From positions 1,178,001-1,242,000 of the forward strand of contig OZ221969.1 in NCBI GenBank assembly GCA_965119715.1: a stretch of 64,000 bases of DNA. Reading direction: 5' to 3'. Numbering within the stretch: position 1 is the first letter of the stretch; the number at the start of each line of letters is the position of its first letter. Source of the stretch: JASBYZ01 sp029983705 (GTDB taxonomy: Bacteria; Actinomycetota; Coriobacteriia; Coriobacteriales; JAEZZM01). Positions 37,030 to 45,237 of this stretch are shown piece after piece. A program made the translations under genes and the position numbers. The notes beneath the pieces were generated by a model. It was not told the DNA's origin, ran no database searches, and was given only the letters and a program-made list of their open reading frames with translations.

Positions 37030-38052
37030 TTAGGCTAAATTTTTCTTAAGAGTTTCAAGATTTTTCTTTAACAAGTCAAGATAGGTCTCGTTGTTCTTTT
37101 GCATATCTTCAGTATAAGCTTCAATTGTATACAAGGTATCAAGATTTGCGCCAGTTTCTTTTGAAACAGCTTGAGCAACCTTTGGTGACACTAACTCTTC
37201 GGTAAATATTGCCTTAACATTGTTCTCTTTTACAAAGTCTACAATCTTTGCCATATCCTTTGGTGAAGGCTCACTATCTCCGTTTACACCAGAAATACCA
37301 AGTTGCTTTAAGTCATAGTCATTTGCAAGATAGGCAAAGGCAGTATGAGAGGTAACGATTGCCTTATTTGAAAGCTTTGAAAGTTCTTCTGTATAGTTTT
37401 TATCCAACTCTTCAAGCTCTGCTTTAAGGGCATCATAGTTTTGTTTGTAGCTCTCTTTGTTTGCGGGATCTACCTCAACTAAGCCATTGTAAATAGCTTC
37501 TGCTTGCGCAATTGCGCGCTTTGGCGATAACCAAAGGTGTGGATCGTTTGGACCGTGGCTGTGATGATGCTCGTGTTCGTGAGCAGCATCATGGTCGTGG
37601 CCTTCATGTTCGTGGCCTTCATGTTCATGCTCATGTTCTTCTTCCCCAACACTTGCAAGAAGTTGGGTGTTTTTAGAGGTATCAACAACGCTTAGGTCTT
37701 TATTTTTGTTTGACTCAAGCATATCTTCTGCCCAAAGCTCCATACCTGCACCATTCATTACAAAGAGCTTAGCATCTTTAATCTTTATAATATCTTGTAC
37801 AGATGGCTCATAACCATGAGGCTCAACCCCATTTGGAATAAGGGAGTTTACCTCGACCTTATCGCCCGCAATTCTCTCTGTCATATACTGAAGCGGATAA
37901 ATTGTAGTGACTACTTTGATGCCACTTGAATTTGCTGCATCTGAAGATGTAGGTGCAGAAGCTTTCTGTGAACATCCCGCCAAGAGCGCTAATACGAGCG
38001 CTGAGCAGAGCGTTAGTACCACTGAAACTAAAAATTTGCTACTATATTTCAT
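37030..38052 (-). CDS. znuA: Zinc-binding lipoprotein of the ABC importer
   Basis: A 340-residue cluster A-I metal-binding protein. The signal peptide ends in the lipobox LLAGC with the lipidated Cys at residue 27. The core begins VVTTIYPLQYMTERI, and the ligand histidines lie in GVEPHGYEPS, DPHLWLSP and SHTAFAYLA. A flexible His/Glu-rich loop at about 137-168 (HEHEHEGHEHEGHDHD) is the hallmark of zinc-specific members. Its coding DNA contains a perfect 15-bp tandem duplication, so the loop length may vary. Transcription starts from a promoter overlaid by a palindrome. Confidence 0.95.
   Translation of the reverse strand: MKYSSKFLVSVVLTLCSALVLALLAGCSQKASAPTSSDAANSSGIKVVTTIYPLQYMTERIAGDKVEVNSLIPNGVEPHGYEPSVQDIIKIKDAKLFVMNGAGMELWAEDMLESNKNKDLSVVDTSKNTQLLASVGEEEHEHEHEGHEHEGHDHDAAHEHEHHHSHGPNDPHLWLSPKRAIAQAEAIYNGLVEVDPANKESYKQNYDALKAELEELDKNYTEELSKLSNKAIVTSHTAFAYLANDYDLKQLGISGVNGDSEPSPKDMAKIVDFVKENNVKAIFTEELVSPKVAQAVSKETGANLDTLYTIEAYTEDMQKNNETYLDLLKKNLETLKKNLA
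37596..37625 (-). repeat. 15-bp tandem duplication in the znuA His-rich loop
   Basis: The unit CGTGGCCTTCATGTT occurs twice in direct succession (37596-37610 and 37611-37625) and keeps the reading frame. Each copy encodes five residues of the EGHEH type. Such a repeat can expand or contract by slippage without breaking the gene. Confidence 0.9.
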
Positions 38053-38080
38053 GGTTGTCCTTTCTTAAAACGTAGTATGT

Positions 38081-38109
38081 AATGTATTGCAAATAAGAAT
38101 CGTTCGCAA
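38081..38109 (-). promoter_or_regulatory. znuA promoter overlaid by a palindromic (Zur-type) operator
   Basis: On the minus strand TTGCGA (38109-38104) and TACATT (38086-38081) are spaced by 17 bases. The 23-bp imperfect palindrome TTGC...GCAA (38087-38109, 7 of 11 positions symmetrical) covers the -35 and whole spacer and ends flush with the -10. A bound regulator would block the polymerase. A Fur-family gene starts 39 bases away on the other strand, so zinc-dependent Zur control of both directions is likely, but the sequence does not closely match a published consensus I can recall. Confidence 0.6.
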
Positions 38110-38147
38110 CTAAAAAATTTGAGAGATTTCAAAAAAAAGGTAGGTTT

Positions 38148-38570
38148 ATGGAAAGCTTTAAACAGCTTTTAAGAGAGCACGATCTTAAAATCACTCCTGC
38201 TAGATTAGGTATTTTAGATATTTTGCACGACAGCACAAGTCCTATGAATGCAGAAGAGATTTATAATGAGGTATCAAAAGAAACACACACTTCACTCGCA
38301 ACAATCTATAGAACCTTAGGTCAATTTAGTGAGCTTGGACTGCTTATGCAAGACAACTCAAGCGACGGATCTATCTACTATCAGTTTGCTACTGACAACC
38401 ACAGCCACTACTTAAAATGCTCTAATTGTAACAAGCGTATTCATCTTGAAAATTGTCCGCTCTCTGACCTTGAAGAGCGCATACAAAAAGAGACCGGCTT
38501 TAAAATCACCGGTCACTCACTTGAATTTGTTGGACTGTGTCCTGAATGTCAAAAAGAGCTTCAAGCATAA
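38148..38570 (+). CDS. zur: Fur-family regulator, probably zinc uptake regulator
   Basis: A 140-residue metal-dependent repressor. The winged-helix domain includes LKITPARLGILDIL and ATIYRTLGQFSELGL. The regulatory domain has the metal block DNHSHYLKCSNC and a second pair CPEC; the two CxxC pairs form the structural zinc site. Divergence from znuABC across a palindromic operator supports Zur rather than Fur or PerR, but the assignment is by context. The ribosome binding site is AAAGGTAGG. It ends in a bidirectional terminator shared with the next gene. Confidence 0.82.
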   Translation: MESFKQLLREHDLKITPARLGILDILHDSTSPMNAEEIYNEVSKETHTSLATIYRTLGQFSELGLLMQDNSSDGSIYYQFATDNHSHYLKCSNCNKRIHLENCPLSDLEERIQKETGFKITGHSLEFVGLCPECQKELQA

Positions 38571-38581
38571 AAGAAGCTCTT
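38554..38581. terminator. Bidirectional terminator between zur and the C26 peptidase gene
   Basis: AAGAGCTTC (38554-38562) pairs perfectly with GAAGCTCTT (38573-38581) over a 10-base loop. The plus strand continues ACTTTTCTTTT, and the minus strand continues TTTT-rich (complement of AAAA at 38551-38554). It overlaps the 3' ends of both convergent genes, so one hairpin can end both transcripts. Confidence 0.85.
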
Positions 38582-39302
38582 ACTTTTCTTTTGCGCTCTC
38601 AATAAAGGCTTTAAAGAGGGCAAAAGACTTTTCATCTGTAGCTGCCATACGCTCAGGATGCCACTGCACTCCAAGGGCAAACTTCTTGTTTGTAAGCTCA
38701 ATGCCTTCAATAATTCCGTCTTCACACACTGAGTTTACGATAAGCTCATCGCCTACTTTTTTAATTGCCTGATGATGAATGGTGTTCACGCTTAAGGTAT
38801 CAGTATTCAAGATGTCTTTTAGAAGCGTGTTATCTTCTACAAAAACTGTATGACGTACGTCTACAAACTCTTGATCATCTGTAAGTTTTACATGCTCAAG
38901 CTTACCAGGTAGCTCTGTTGGAATATCCTGATAAAGACTTCCGCCTTTAAGAACATTAAGCACCTGCATGCCTCTACAAATTGCAAAAAAGGGCTTATCC
39001 TCTTCTAAACAAAGCCTCATAAGCTCAAGCTCAAACTCATCTCTAAGCTTGACTGGGGCAAACTGGCTTTTGTGCTCTTCACCATAGGTAGCAGCGTCAA
39101 GGTCTGCTCCCCCACTAAATAAAATGCCATCACACATATCTAAATTTTGGCGGATAAATTCTGGCCTGTTTGTCATAGGAAGCAATACTGGCTGACCGCC
39201 GGCCATTACTATTGCATCTAAGTAAACGTTTCTTACATACTGCAAATCTTTAGGGGCAAGTGCCCACATAGTTACACCAATTAAAGGACTTGTATGTGAC
39301 AA
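38580..39302 (-). CDS. Class I glutamine amidotransferase-like peptidase C26 (gamma-glutamyl-GABA hydrolase type)
   Basis: A 240-residue PuuD-like hydrolase. The nucleophile cysteine is in FAICRGMQVLN, and the catalytic His-x-Glu is QWHPERM near the C-terminus; SGGADLDAATYGEE is a family block. The longest frame starts at ATG 39362 within rluD. I prefer TTG 39302, with AGGAGG 9 bases upstream and a normal start (M)SHTSPLIGVTMW. Family members hydrolyse gamma-glutamyl amides, but no other polyamine gene is nearby, so the substrate is open. Confidence 0.85.
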   Translation of the reverse strand: MSHTSPLIGVTMWALAPKDLQYVRNVYLDAIVMAGGQPVLLPMTNRPEFIRQNLDMCDGILFSGGADLDAATYGEEHKSQFAPVKLRDEFELELMRLCLEEDKPFFAICRGMQVLNVLKGGSLYQDIPTELPGKLEHVKLTDDQEFVDVRHTVFVEDNTLLKDILNTDTLSVNTIHHQAIKKVGDELIVNSVCEDGIIEGIELTNKKFALGVQWHPERMAATDEKSFALFKAFIESAKEK

Positions 39303-39336
39303 GAGAAAAGACCTCCTGGTATGTATGTGTTTATTG

Positions 39337-40365
39337 CTAAATTTGACTCCAGGCTCTCTCAACCTGAAGCTCTTGGAACAACTTCTTACCCCAATCGGTC
39401 TGCCCTAAAGACCTCTCATTCAAATCTTCTAAAACTTGCTGTAAATCCCATGGGAGCGGATCGAGCAAGGCGATTTCTTCGTGAGTGATGGGGTGCTTTA
39501 AGCGTATGCGATAAGAATGGAGGAATTGTCTATCAAGGCCAAGGTCTCCCTGATTTCTCTTAGGCCCATAGAGCGGATCTCCCACACAGGGGTGATGAAT
39601 GTATTGCATGTGCACCCTAATTTGATGGGTTCTACCTGTATAAAGCTTGCATTCCAAGAGGGTAAAGCCATCATCGGTAGAAGATGCATCAAAGCGTTCA
39701 AGCACCTTAAAGGTGGTAAGTGCATCACGCGCAGTCGCAAGTTTTGAGACTGCCATCTTTGTTCTGTCACGTGTTGAGCGCGCAATTGGTCCGTCAATAA
39801 TGCCCGAATCAGGAGAAATGTATCCTTGAACAAGCGTTAAATAGCGCCTATCAACAGTTCTTAGCTTGATTGCAGACTGAAGTGCTGCTTGGTTCTCATC
39901 ATCTTTAGCAGCAAGCATAAGCCCGCTTGTATCCTTATCAAGTCGGTGTACAATGCCTGGCCTGTCCTCGCCCTGAAGCATACCAAGGTTGTGAATACCG
40001 CAGTGCGCAACAAGCGCGTTAGCAAGGGTACCTCGCTCATGGCCTTGGGACGGATGGACAACAAGGCCAGCCTGTTTAGAGAGGATAATCATATAATCAT
40101 CCTCATATCTAATGTCAAGCGGAATATGGTCAGGAACTATTACGGCTGATTTAGGAGCAGGAAGTTCAACTTCCACCCGGTCTCCTTCTTCTAAAATATG
40201 CTTTTTAACGCAGCACATCTCTCCATTAACCGACACCTTTCCCGCCTCAATAAGCTTAACTGCTTTTGAGCGAGAAGTAATGTGGACTACGCTCGCAAGA
40301 AAACTATCCAGTCTCGAGCCGTCGTCTTGGTCATCTATTCGCGCAAGGTATCGATTATCAGCCAT
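39337..40365 (-). CDS. rluD: Ribosomal large subunit pseudouridine synthase D-like
   Basis: A 342-residue RluA-family enzyme that isomerises uridines in 23S rRNA. An N-terminal S4 domain (RLDSFLASVVHITSRSKAVKLIEAGKVSVNG, in two parts) precedes the catalytic domain with GIVHRLDKDTSGLM, in which the Asp is catalytic. The later block TGRTHQIRVHMQYIHHPCVGDPLYG is also intact. It follows lspA by 6 bases; lspA-rluD is a common pairing. RluD versus another RluA-group member is by similarity. Confidence 0.9.
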   Translation of the reverse strand: MADNRYLARIDDQDDGSRLDSFLASVVHITSRSKAVKLIEAGKVSVNGEMCCVKKHILEEGDRVEVELPAPKSAVIVPDHIPLDIRYEDDYMIILSKQAGLVVHPSQGHERGTLANALVAHCGIHNLGMLQGEDRPGIVHRLDKDTSGLMLAAKDDENQAALQSAIKLRTVDRRYLTLVQGYISPDSGIIDGPIARSTRDRTKMAVSKLATARDALTTFKVLERFDASSTDDGFTLLECKLYTGRTHQIRVHMQYIHHPCVGDPLYGPKRNQGDLGLDRQFLHSYRIRLKHPITHEEIALLDPLPWDLQQVLEDLNERSLGQTDWGKKLFQELQVERAWSQI

Positions 40366-40371
40366 AGTGTA

Positions 40372-40884
40372 TCAGCCCAGCTCAGCTTTTTTATGGGATG
40401 GACTCAACAAAACAGCCGCTACAAATAAGACTGCACCAATCGTAATGGCAATATCAGCAACATTAAAGACCGGAAAATTAATAAATGCAAAGGAGAAAAA
40501 GTCTGTAACATAGCCATGAAAAATTCTGTCTATAACGTTTCCTATTGCACCTGAAACTATCAAGCTTAAGGCAAAGACCTCAACAAAGTTTGAAAACTTA
40601 TCAAAGGCCAAATAGAGTACCGATGCCATGGTTACTACTGCTGCCATAATCACAAAGTACCAGCGAGCTCCCTCTAAAATACCAAAGGCAGCACCGGTAT
40701 TTTCAACATAAATTAAATTTAGAATGCCCGGAATAAACACCTCAAGATGACCCGTCAGCGCAAGGCTTTGGCGCGCCATCTCTTTAGTGAGCTGATCTGC
40801 AATTAAGACCAGAGCTATCAAGGCAAAAAATATTACAAAGGCCTTGATAACTCTAGATGCTTCTGTGTGTTTCTCAAGACTCAC
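40372..40884 (-). CDS. lspA: Lipoprotein signal peptidase
   Basis: A 170-residue aspartyl membrane protease that removes signal peptides from prolipoproteins such as ZnuA. It has four membrane segments, and the catalytic aspartates are in GAIGNVIDR and FNVADIAI. The open frame extends to 40923 inside ileS. I prefer GTG 40884, three bases after the ileS stop, because AAGGAG within the end of ileS sits 9 bases upstream. This start makes translation coupled to ileS. Confidence 0.9.
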   Translation of the reverse strand: MSLEKHTEASRVIKAFVIFFALIALVLIADQLTKEMARQSLALTGHLEVFIPGILNLIYVENTGAAFGILEGARWYFVIMAAVVTMASVLYLAFDKFSNFVEVFALSLIVSGAIGNVIDRIFHGYVTDFFSFAFINFPVFNVADIAITIGAVLFVAAVLLSPSHKKAELG

Positions 40885-40886
40885 GC

Positions 40887-43682
40887 CTACATTCTCCTTA
40901 ACGTATGAGCGCATCTCTCGCAAAGTTCTGGATAGTCTGGGTCTAAGCCTAGCTCCCTAATATTCCAGCAACGTGGGCACTTCTCGCCCGAAGCTTTAAG
41001 AACTTCAACAGAGATTTCATCTGCAGGCTTAAAGCTTGTGTTATGAACAATAAAGAACTCATTTAGGTTGTCGATAAGCTCTTCTGATTCAAACTCATCA
41101 ATATAGCTTTGAGGTGCACTGATGACGATATCAGCCTCTTGGCTTTTACCGATAAGCTCATGTAAGCGTGCATCTTCAAGTGCTTTGGTAACCACATCTC
41201 TAAGCTCCATAGCCTTATCGTACTGGGCTTGGAGTGTAGCAGCCTTCTCATCATCAAGCTTTGGCTCATACCAAGAAATTAAGGCTGCAAAGTCCTTGCC
41301 CTGCTTAAGACCTTCAGGAGTGTATTCAAATACTTCATCTACCGTAAAGGCCAAAATAGGTTGAAGAATGCTCATCATGCAGGAAAGAATTTCTGCAAGT
41401 ACAGTTTGTGCGCTTCTTCTTGCAAGTGAGTCTGGAGCATCTGAATAGAGTCTATCTTTGAGCGCATCCATGTAAATGCTTGAAAGCTCACTTACCACAT
41501 AGGCATAAACAGCACGGTATACGTGGTGGAATCTATAGTTTTCATAAGCGACCTTGCACTCAGCTACAAGCTTGTTTAAACGAGCAAGCGCCCATTTGTC
41601 CATGAGTCTCATCTCATCAAAGGAGACTGCATCTGTTTGTGGGTCAAAGTCATATAGATTTGAGAGAAGGAATCTAAAGGTGTTTCTGATTCTTCTGTAT
41701 GCATCAGAGGTTCTCTCTAAAATTGACTTTGATACCGACATATCTTGTGATGAGTCAGTTGATGCAACCCAGAGACGAAGTACGTCTGCACCCAAGGTAT
41801 CTGCAATTTCATTTGGATCAATCACATTACCAATGGATTTAGACATCTTTTTGCCCTGCTCATCTACGGTAAATCCTTGTGAGACTACAGACTTATACGG
41901 TGCCTTACCATAAGCGCCTACTGAGGTAAGAAGTGAAGATTGGAACCAACCACGGTGCTGGTCAGATCCCTCCAAATACATATCTGCAGGTCTTGAAAGT
42001 AAATCATAGTTATCTAGAACTGAGGTGTGAGACACACCACTCTCCCACCACACATCCAAGATGTTTTTCTCTGGCTCAAAGCTTTCAGCGTGAGCTCCGC
42101 ACTTAGGACAGGTGAGGTCTTTTGGAAGGTAGTCTTTTGGCTCTGTGGTAAACCATGCATCAGAGCCCTCGCGTCTAAAGAGATCAATTACCGCGTCAAA
42201 ACTTTCTTCTGTAGCGATAGTTTCTCCGCACTCTTTACAGTGATGAACTGGGATTGGAATACCCCAAGATCTTTGGCGAGAAATGGTCCAGTCTGGCCTA
42301 TCTCTAACCATAGAACCAATGCGGTTGATTGACCACTCTGGATACCACTTAACATCTTTCATAGCCTCAAGTGCGCTCTCGCGAAGACCTGCCTTATCCA
42401 TAGAAACAAACCACTGCTCAGTTGCTCTAAAGTAAACAGGGTTTTTGCATCTCCAGCAGTGTGGGTAGGAGTGCTTAATATTCTTTTTAACTAAGAGTTC
42501 ATCTTTTTCTTTCAAGAACTTAAGTACTGGCCCTACTGCATCTTCAATATTGATGCCTTCAAACTGTCCGGCACCCTTATCAAAGCTACCGTCATCTTTA
42601 ACGGGCATTCTGATTTCAAGACCATTAGCAATACCTGCTACATAGTCTTCTTGACCATGTCCTGGAGCCGTATGAACTGCACCAGTTCCACCATCAAGGG
42701 TTACGTGGTCAGCAACAATAATTCTGCCCGTTTCACCCTCTAAGGTTGGATGTTGATAGTGAAGCCCTACCAGGTCTTTACCTTTAAACTTGAGGGTCTC
42801 GCCGTCTACTTTGTAGAGCTCATAGTCCTCAATTTCAGCCTGAGCAATAACGGTTTCAACAAGCTCTTCAGCAAAGATCATCGCATCATTTTCGTGGATT
42901 ACTACCACATAGTCAGCATCCTCATTAAGAGCTACACCAGAGTTTGATGGCAAGGTCCATGCAGTGGTAGTCCAAATAAGGACTGAGAGCTTTTTATCAA
43001 GATCTTTAAGGGCCTCTGGCTTATCAATTAAGAAAAACTTAACGTAAAGCGATGGACTTGATACGTCAGCGTATTCAATTTCTGCCTCAGCAAGTGCAGT
43101 TTCGCAGTGGATACACCAGTGAACTGGCTTTCTACCCTTAAAGATAGCGCCGTCAAGATAGATTTTCTTAAATACCTCAACGTCTCCCGCTTCATAATCA
43201 TGATTGAGTGTGAGATATGGATTATTCCAAAGACCTAATACGCCCAATCGTTTAAAACCCTCGCGCTGGATATCAACGTTTTCAAGCGCATACTCTCTGC
43301 ACAGGCGTCTGATTTCTGCTTGAGGGGTCTTTCTGAACTTCTCGGTACCAAGCTTAACTTCAATTTTATGCTCAATAGGCTGACCGTGGCAGTCCCAGCC
43401 TGGAACGTATGGAGTTAAATATCCCTGCTCAGAGTAGTATCTATTAATAATATCTTTACTAATTTTGTTTAAGGCATGTCCAATATGAATAGGTCCATTT
43501 GCATAAGGAGGTCCGTCATGCAATACAAATGGGGTCTTGTCTTTGTTTTGCTCGATTAATTTTCCAAATACGTCTTCTTTGTACCACTTTTCTAAGCGAG
43601 CTGGCTCATTTTTTGCAAGCCCTGCACGCATAGGAAAATCAGTTTTAGGAAGATTCATTGTCTTCTTATATTCGTTTGCCAC
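40887..43682 (-). CDS. ileS: Isoleucyl-tRNA synthetase
   Basis: A 931-residue class Ia synthetase. The HIGH motif is in PYANGPIHIGHALNK and KMSKS in GKKMSKSIGNVIDP. An editing (CP1) domain is inserted between them, with the block WTTTAWTLPSN. The C-terminus carries a zinc knuckle of the type CPRCW...CERC. The predicted start is GTG at 43682 with GAGG upstream. This is the bacterial (IleS1) type. No T-box was found in the 83-base gap to cobO. Confidence 0.97.
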   Translation of the reverse strand: MANEYKKTMNLPKTDFPMRAGLAKNEPARLEKWYKEDVFGKLIEQNKDKTPFVLHDGPPYANGPIHIGHALNKISKDIINRYYSEQGYLTPYVPGWDCHGQPIEHKIEVKLGTEKFRKTPQAEIRRLCREYALENVDIQREGFKRLGVLGLWNNPYLTLNHDYEAGDVEVFKKIYLDGAIFKGRKPVHWCIHCETALAEAEIEYADVSSPSLYVKFFLIDKPEALKDLDKKLSVLIWTTTAWTLPSNSGVALNEDADYVVVIHENDAMIFAEELVETVIAQAEIEDYELYKVDGETLKFKGKDLVGLHYQHPTLEGETGRIIVADHVTLDGGTGAVHTAPGHGQEDYVAGIANGLEIRMPVKDDGSFDKGAGQFEGINIEDAVGPVLKFLKEKDELLVKKNIKHSYPHCWRCKNPVYFRATEQWFVSMDKAGLRESALEAMKDVKWYPEWSINRIGSMVRDRPDWTISRQRSWGIPIPVHHCKECGETIATEESFDAVIDLFRREGSDAWFTTEPKDYLPKDLTCPKCGAHAESFEPEKNILDVWWESGVSHTSVLDNYDLLSRPADMYLEGSDQHRGWFQSSLLTSVGAYGKAPYKSVVSQGFTVDEQGKKMSKSIGNVIDPNEIADTLGADVLRLWVASTDSSQDMSVSKSILERTSDAYRRIRNTFRFLLSNLYDFDPQTDAVSFDEMRLMDKWALARLNKLVAECKVAYENYRFHHVYRAVYAYVVSELSSIYMDALKDRLYSDAPDSLARRSAQTVLAEILSCMMSILQPILAFTVDEVFEYTPEGLKQGKDFAALISWYEPKLDDEKAATLQAQYDKAMELRDVVTKALEDARLHELIGKSQEADIVISAPQSYIDEFESEELIDNLNEFFIVHNTSFKPADEISVEVLKASGEKCPRCWNIRELGLDPDYPELCERCAHTLRRM

Positions 43683-43765
43683 TTTCTACCTCACTTTATT
43701 GGACCTGTAGCATTTGCCTTAATGCCTAAATAATAAATAATAGACTATCGTATAAAAAATTGTGA

Positions 43766-44260
43766 CTAGTATTCAATACCCTTTCGGGCGAGTAGCCCTT
43801 GGTCAAAATAATGTTTTACCGCTTTCATTTCGGTAATTAAATCAGCTAGATCTCCTAAAGGCTCAATTAAACCGCGTCCGGTTAAAACAAGTTCACAGGT
43901 ATCGGACTTAAGCTCAATAAGTGTTTCTATATCACTACGACTTAAGTAGCCACGCCTTAGGGCCTCTCCCACTTCATCTAAAATAAGGAGGTCAAGGCTG
44001 TCATTTTCTAAATCACGTGAGGCATTTGAGAGTATCTCTCTTACCGCCTCTCTTGGGTCTTGAGCTTTAGCTTGGATAATTTCAAAACCAAGGCGGTCTG
44101 CCGCCTCATGCTCACTACAATGCATCTTTTTTATAAACTGATACATCTTAGTGCGAAGCCCGTATCCGCTTGCTCTAAACATGAGCCCGATAGCAGCCGT
44201 GGTTTTACCCTTACCATCACCGGTATAAATTTGCACTTTTCCTGTATCAAGCTTTGGCAT
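43766..44260 (-). CDS. cobO: Cob(I)alamin/corrinoid adenosyltransferase (CobA/CobO type)
   Basis: A 164-residue enzyme that transfers the adenosyl group of ATP to reduced cobalt. The P-loop GDGKGKTTAAIG begins near residue 15, and DLLILDEVGEALRRG and LVLTGRG are family blocks. It is slightly shorter than the E. coli BtuR protein of about 196 residues. Its ATG overlaps the cbiB stop by one base (TAATG). It is the last gene of the cobalamin operon. Confidence 0.93.
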   Translation of the reverse strand: MPKLDTGKVQIYTGDGKGKTTAAIGLMFRASGYGLRTKMYQFIKKMHCSEHEAADRLGFEIIQAKAQDPREAVREILSNASRDLENDSLDLLILDEVGEALRRGYLSRSDIETLIELKSDTCELVLTGRGLIEPLGDLADLITEMKAVKHYFDQGLLARKGIEY

Positions 44261-45237
44261 TAATCCTCTTTTAGTTTTGATGATATGAAAGCTGAAACAC
44301 CTATTATAACGATTGAAGATATAAATGCTGTAGCTTTGCTCAATTTATGGGCTTTCTTCAAATCATTGGGACAAGGAGTTTGAGCCTGCGCATTTATGCG
44401 TGGATGATCAACTACTTTTTCCGTATAGACTGCAGGACCTCCAAGCTCAATATCTAAGGCACCCGCAAAGGCAGCTTCACTCATGCCTGCATTAGGAGAT
44501 TCATGCTTGCGTCCGTCTTGACAGAGCACTTGAAGAGATTTTTGCGCATTAAAACCAAGACACTTGCTGGCTATTACTGTTGAGAGTGCAGTTATTCTTG
44601 CAGGTATAAAGGCAAAGATATCATCAGTCTTGGCAGATGCTCTTCCAAAATAGAGGTAGCGCTCATTTTTATATCCCACCATTGAGTCAAGCGTTGAGAC
44701 AGCTTTGTAGAGCCATCCAAACTCAAGTGCTCGCCCAGACATCGCTCCAAGAGCCATCCAAAAAAGCGGAACTACAAAGCCATCAGAGGTATTTTCTGCA
44801 AGTGTCTCTACACCTGCCTTAGCTATGTGAGAGGCGCTAAAGCCTCTTGTATCTCTTCCAACATACTGAGAGAGCACTACTTGCGCCTGTCTTATATCGC
44901 CGGTCTTTTCTGCCACATCAAGTGATTGTAATATATCTTTTCCAGCATCAAGTAAGGAGCGTTCTGCAAGAGCTGCCTGCAAAAAATACAGACGTACAAG
45001 AGGCATCTTAGAGATAATGTGAGCAGCAAAATAGCTTGAGCCCGTAAGAGCAAGAAGTAAGATAAGGCCTGATAAAAACTGTTGGCTCTCTGTAGCATCT
45101 TGAGAGTACAGCTTTGCTTCTAAAAAATTTTCAAGCTTGCCTAGAGCCTCAACGGGATGAAGAATGCTGCGAGGATCTCCAATAAGGCTATCAAGTACAC
45201 AGGCTAAAGCTAAGCTTTTAATGATTTGAGCGTTCAT
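44260..45237 (-). CDS. cbiB: Adenosylcobinamide-phosphate synthase
   Basis: A 325-residue membrane protein that attaches aminopropanol (phosphate) to adenosylcobyric acid. The family block DSLIGDPRSILHPVEALGKL is at the N-terminus, and AKAGVETLAENTSDGFVVPLFW lies in the middle; four or five membrane segments are visible. The long frame begins at 45309, but ATG 45237 (MNAQIIKSLALACVLDSLIGDP) is the natural start. With this start it overlaps cbiA by 20 bases. Also called cobD in the aerobic nomenclature. Confidence 0.92.
   Translation of the reverse strand: MNAQIIKSLALACVLDSLIGDPRSILHPVEALGKLENFLEAKLYSQDATESQQFLSGLILLLALTGSSYFAAHIISKMPLVRLYFLQAALAERSLLDAGKDILQSLDVAEKTGDIRQAQVVLSQYVGRDTRGFSASHIAKAGVETLAENTSDGFVVPLFWMALGAMSGRALEFGWLYKAVSTLDSMVGYKNERYLYFGRASAKTDDIFAFIPARITALSTVIASKCLGFNAQKSLQVLCQDGRKHESPNAGMSEAAFAGALDIELGGPAVYTEKVVDHPRINAQAQTPCPNDLKKAHKLSKATAFISSIVIIGVSAFISSKLKED

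Noticed and set aside
36600..37700. Histidine-codon repeats considered as a CRISPR-like or satellite array
   Set aside because: The repeat is only two 15-bp units in frame within znuA and encodes the expected metal-binding loop.
40112..40513. A 133-codon plus-strand frame opposite rluD/lspA
   Set aside because: No homology or ribosome binding site; both minus-strand genes are certain.
43683..43765. A T-box riboswitch upstream of ileS
   Set aside because: The 83-base gap contains neither the conserved T-box sequence nor a terminator pair; only a short hairpin (GCATT/AATGC) is present.
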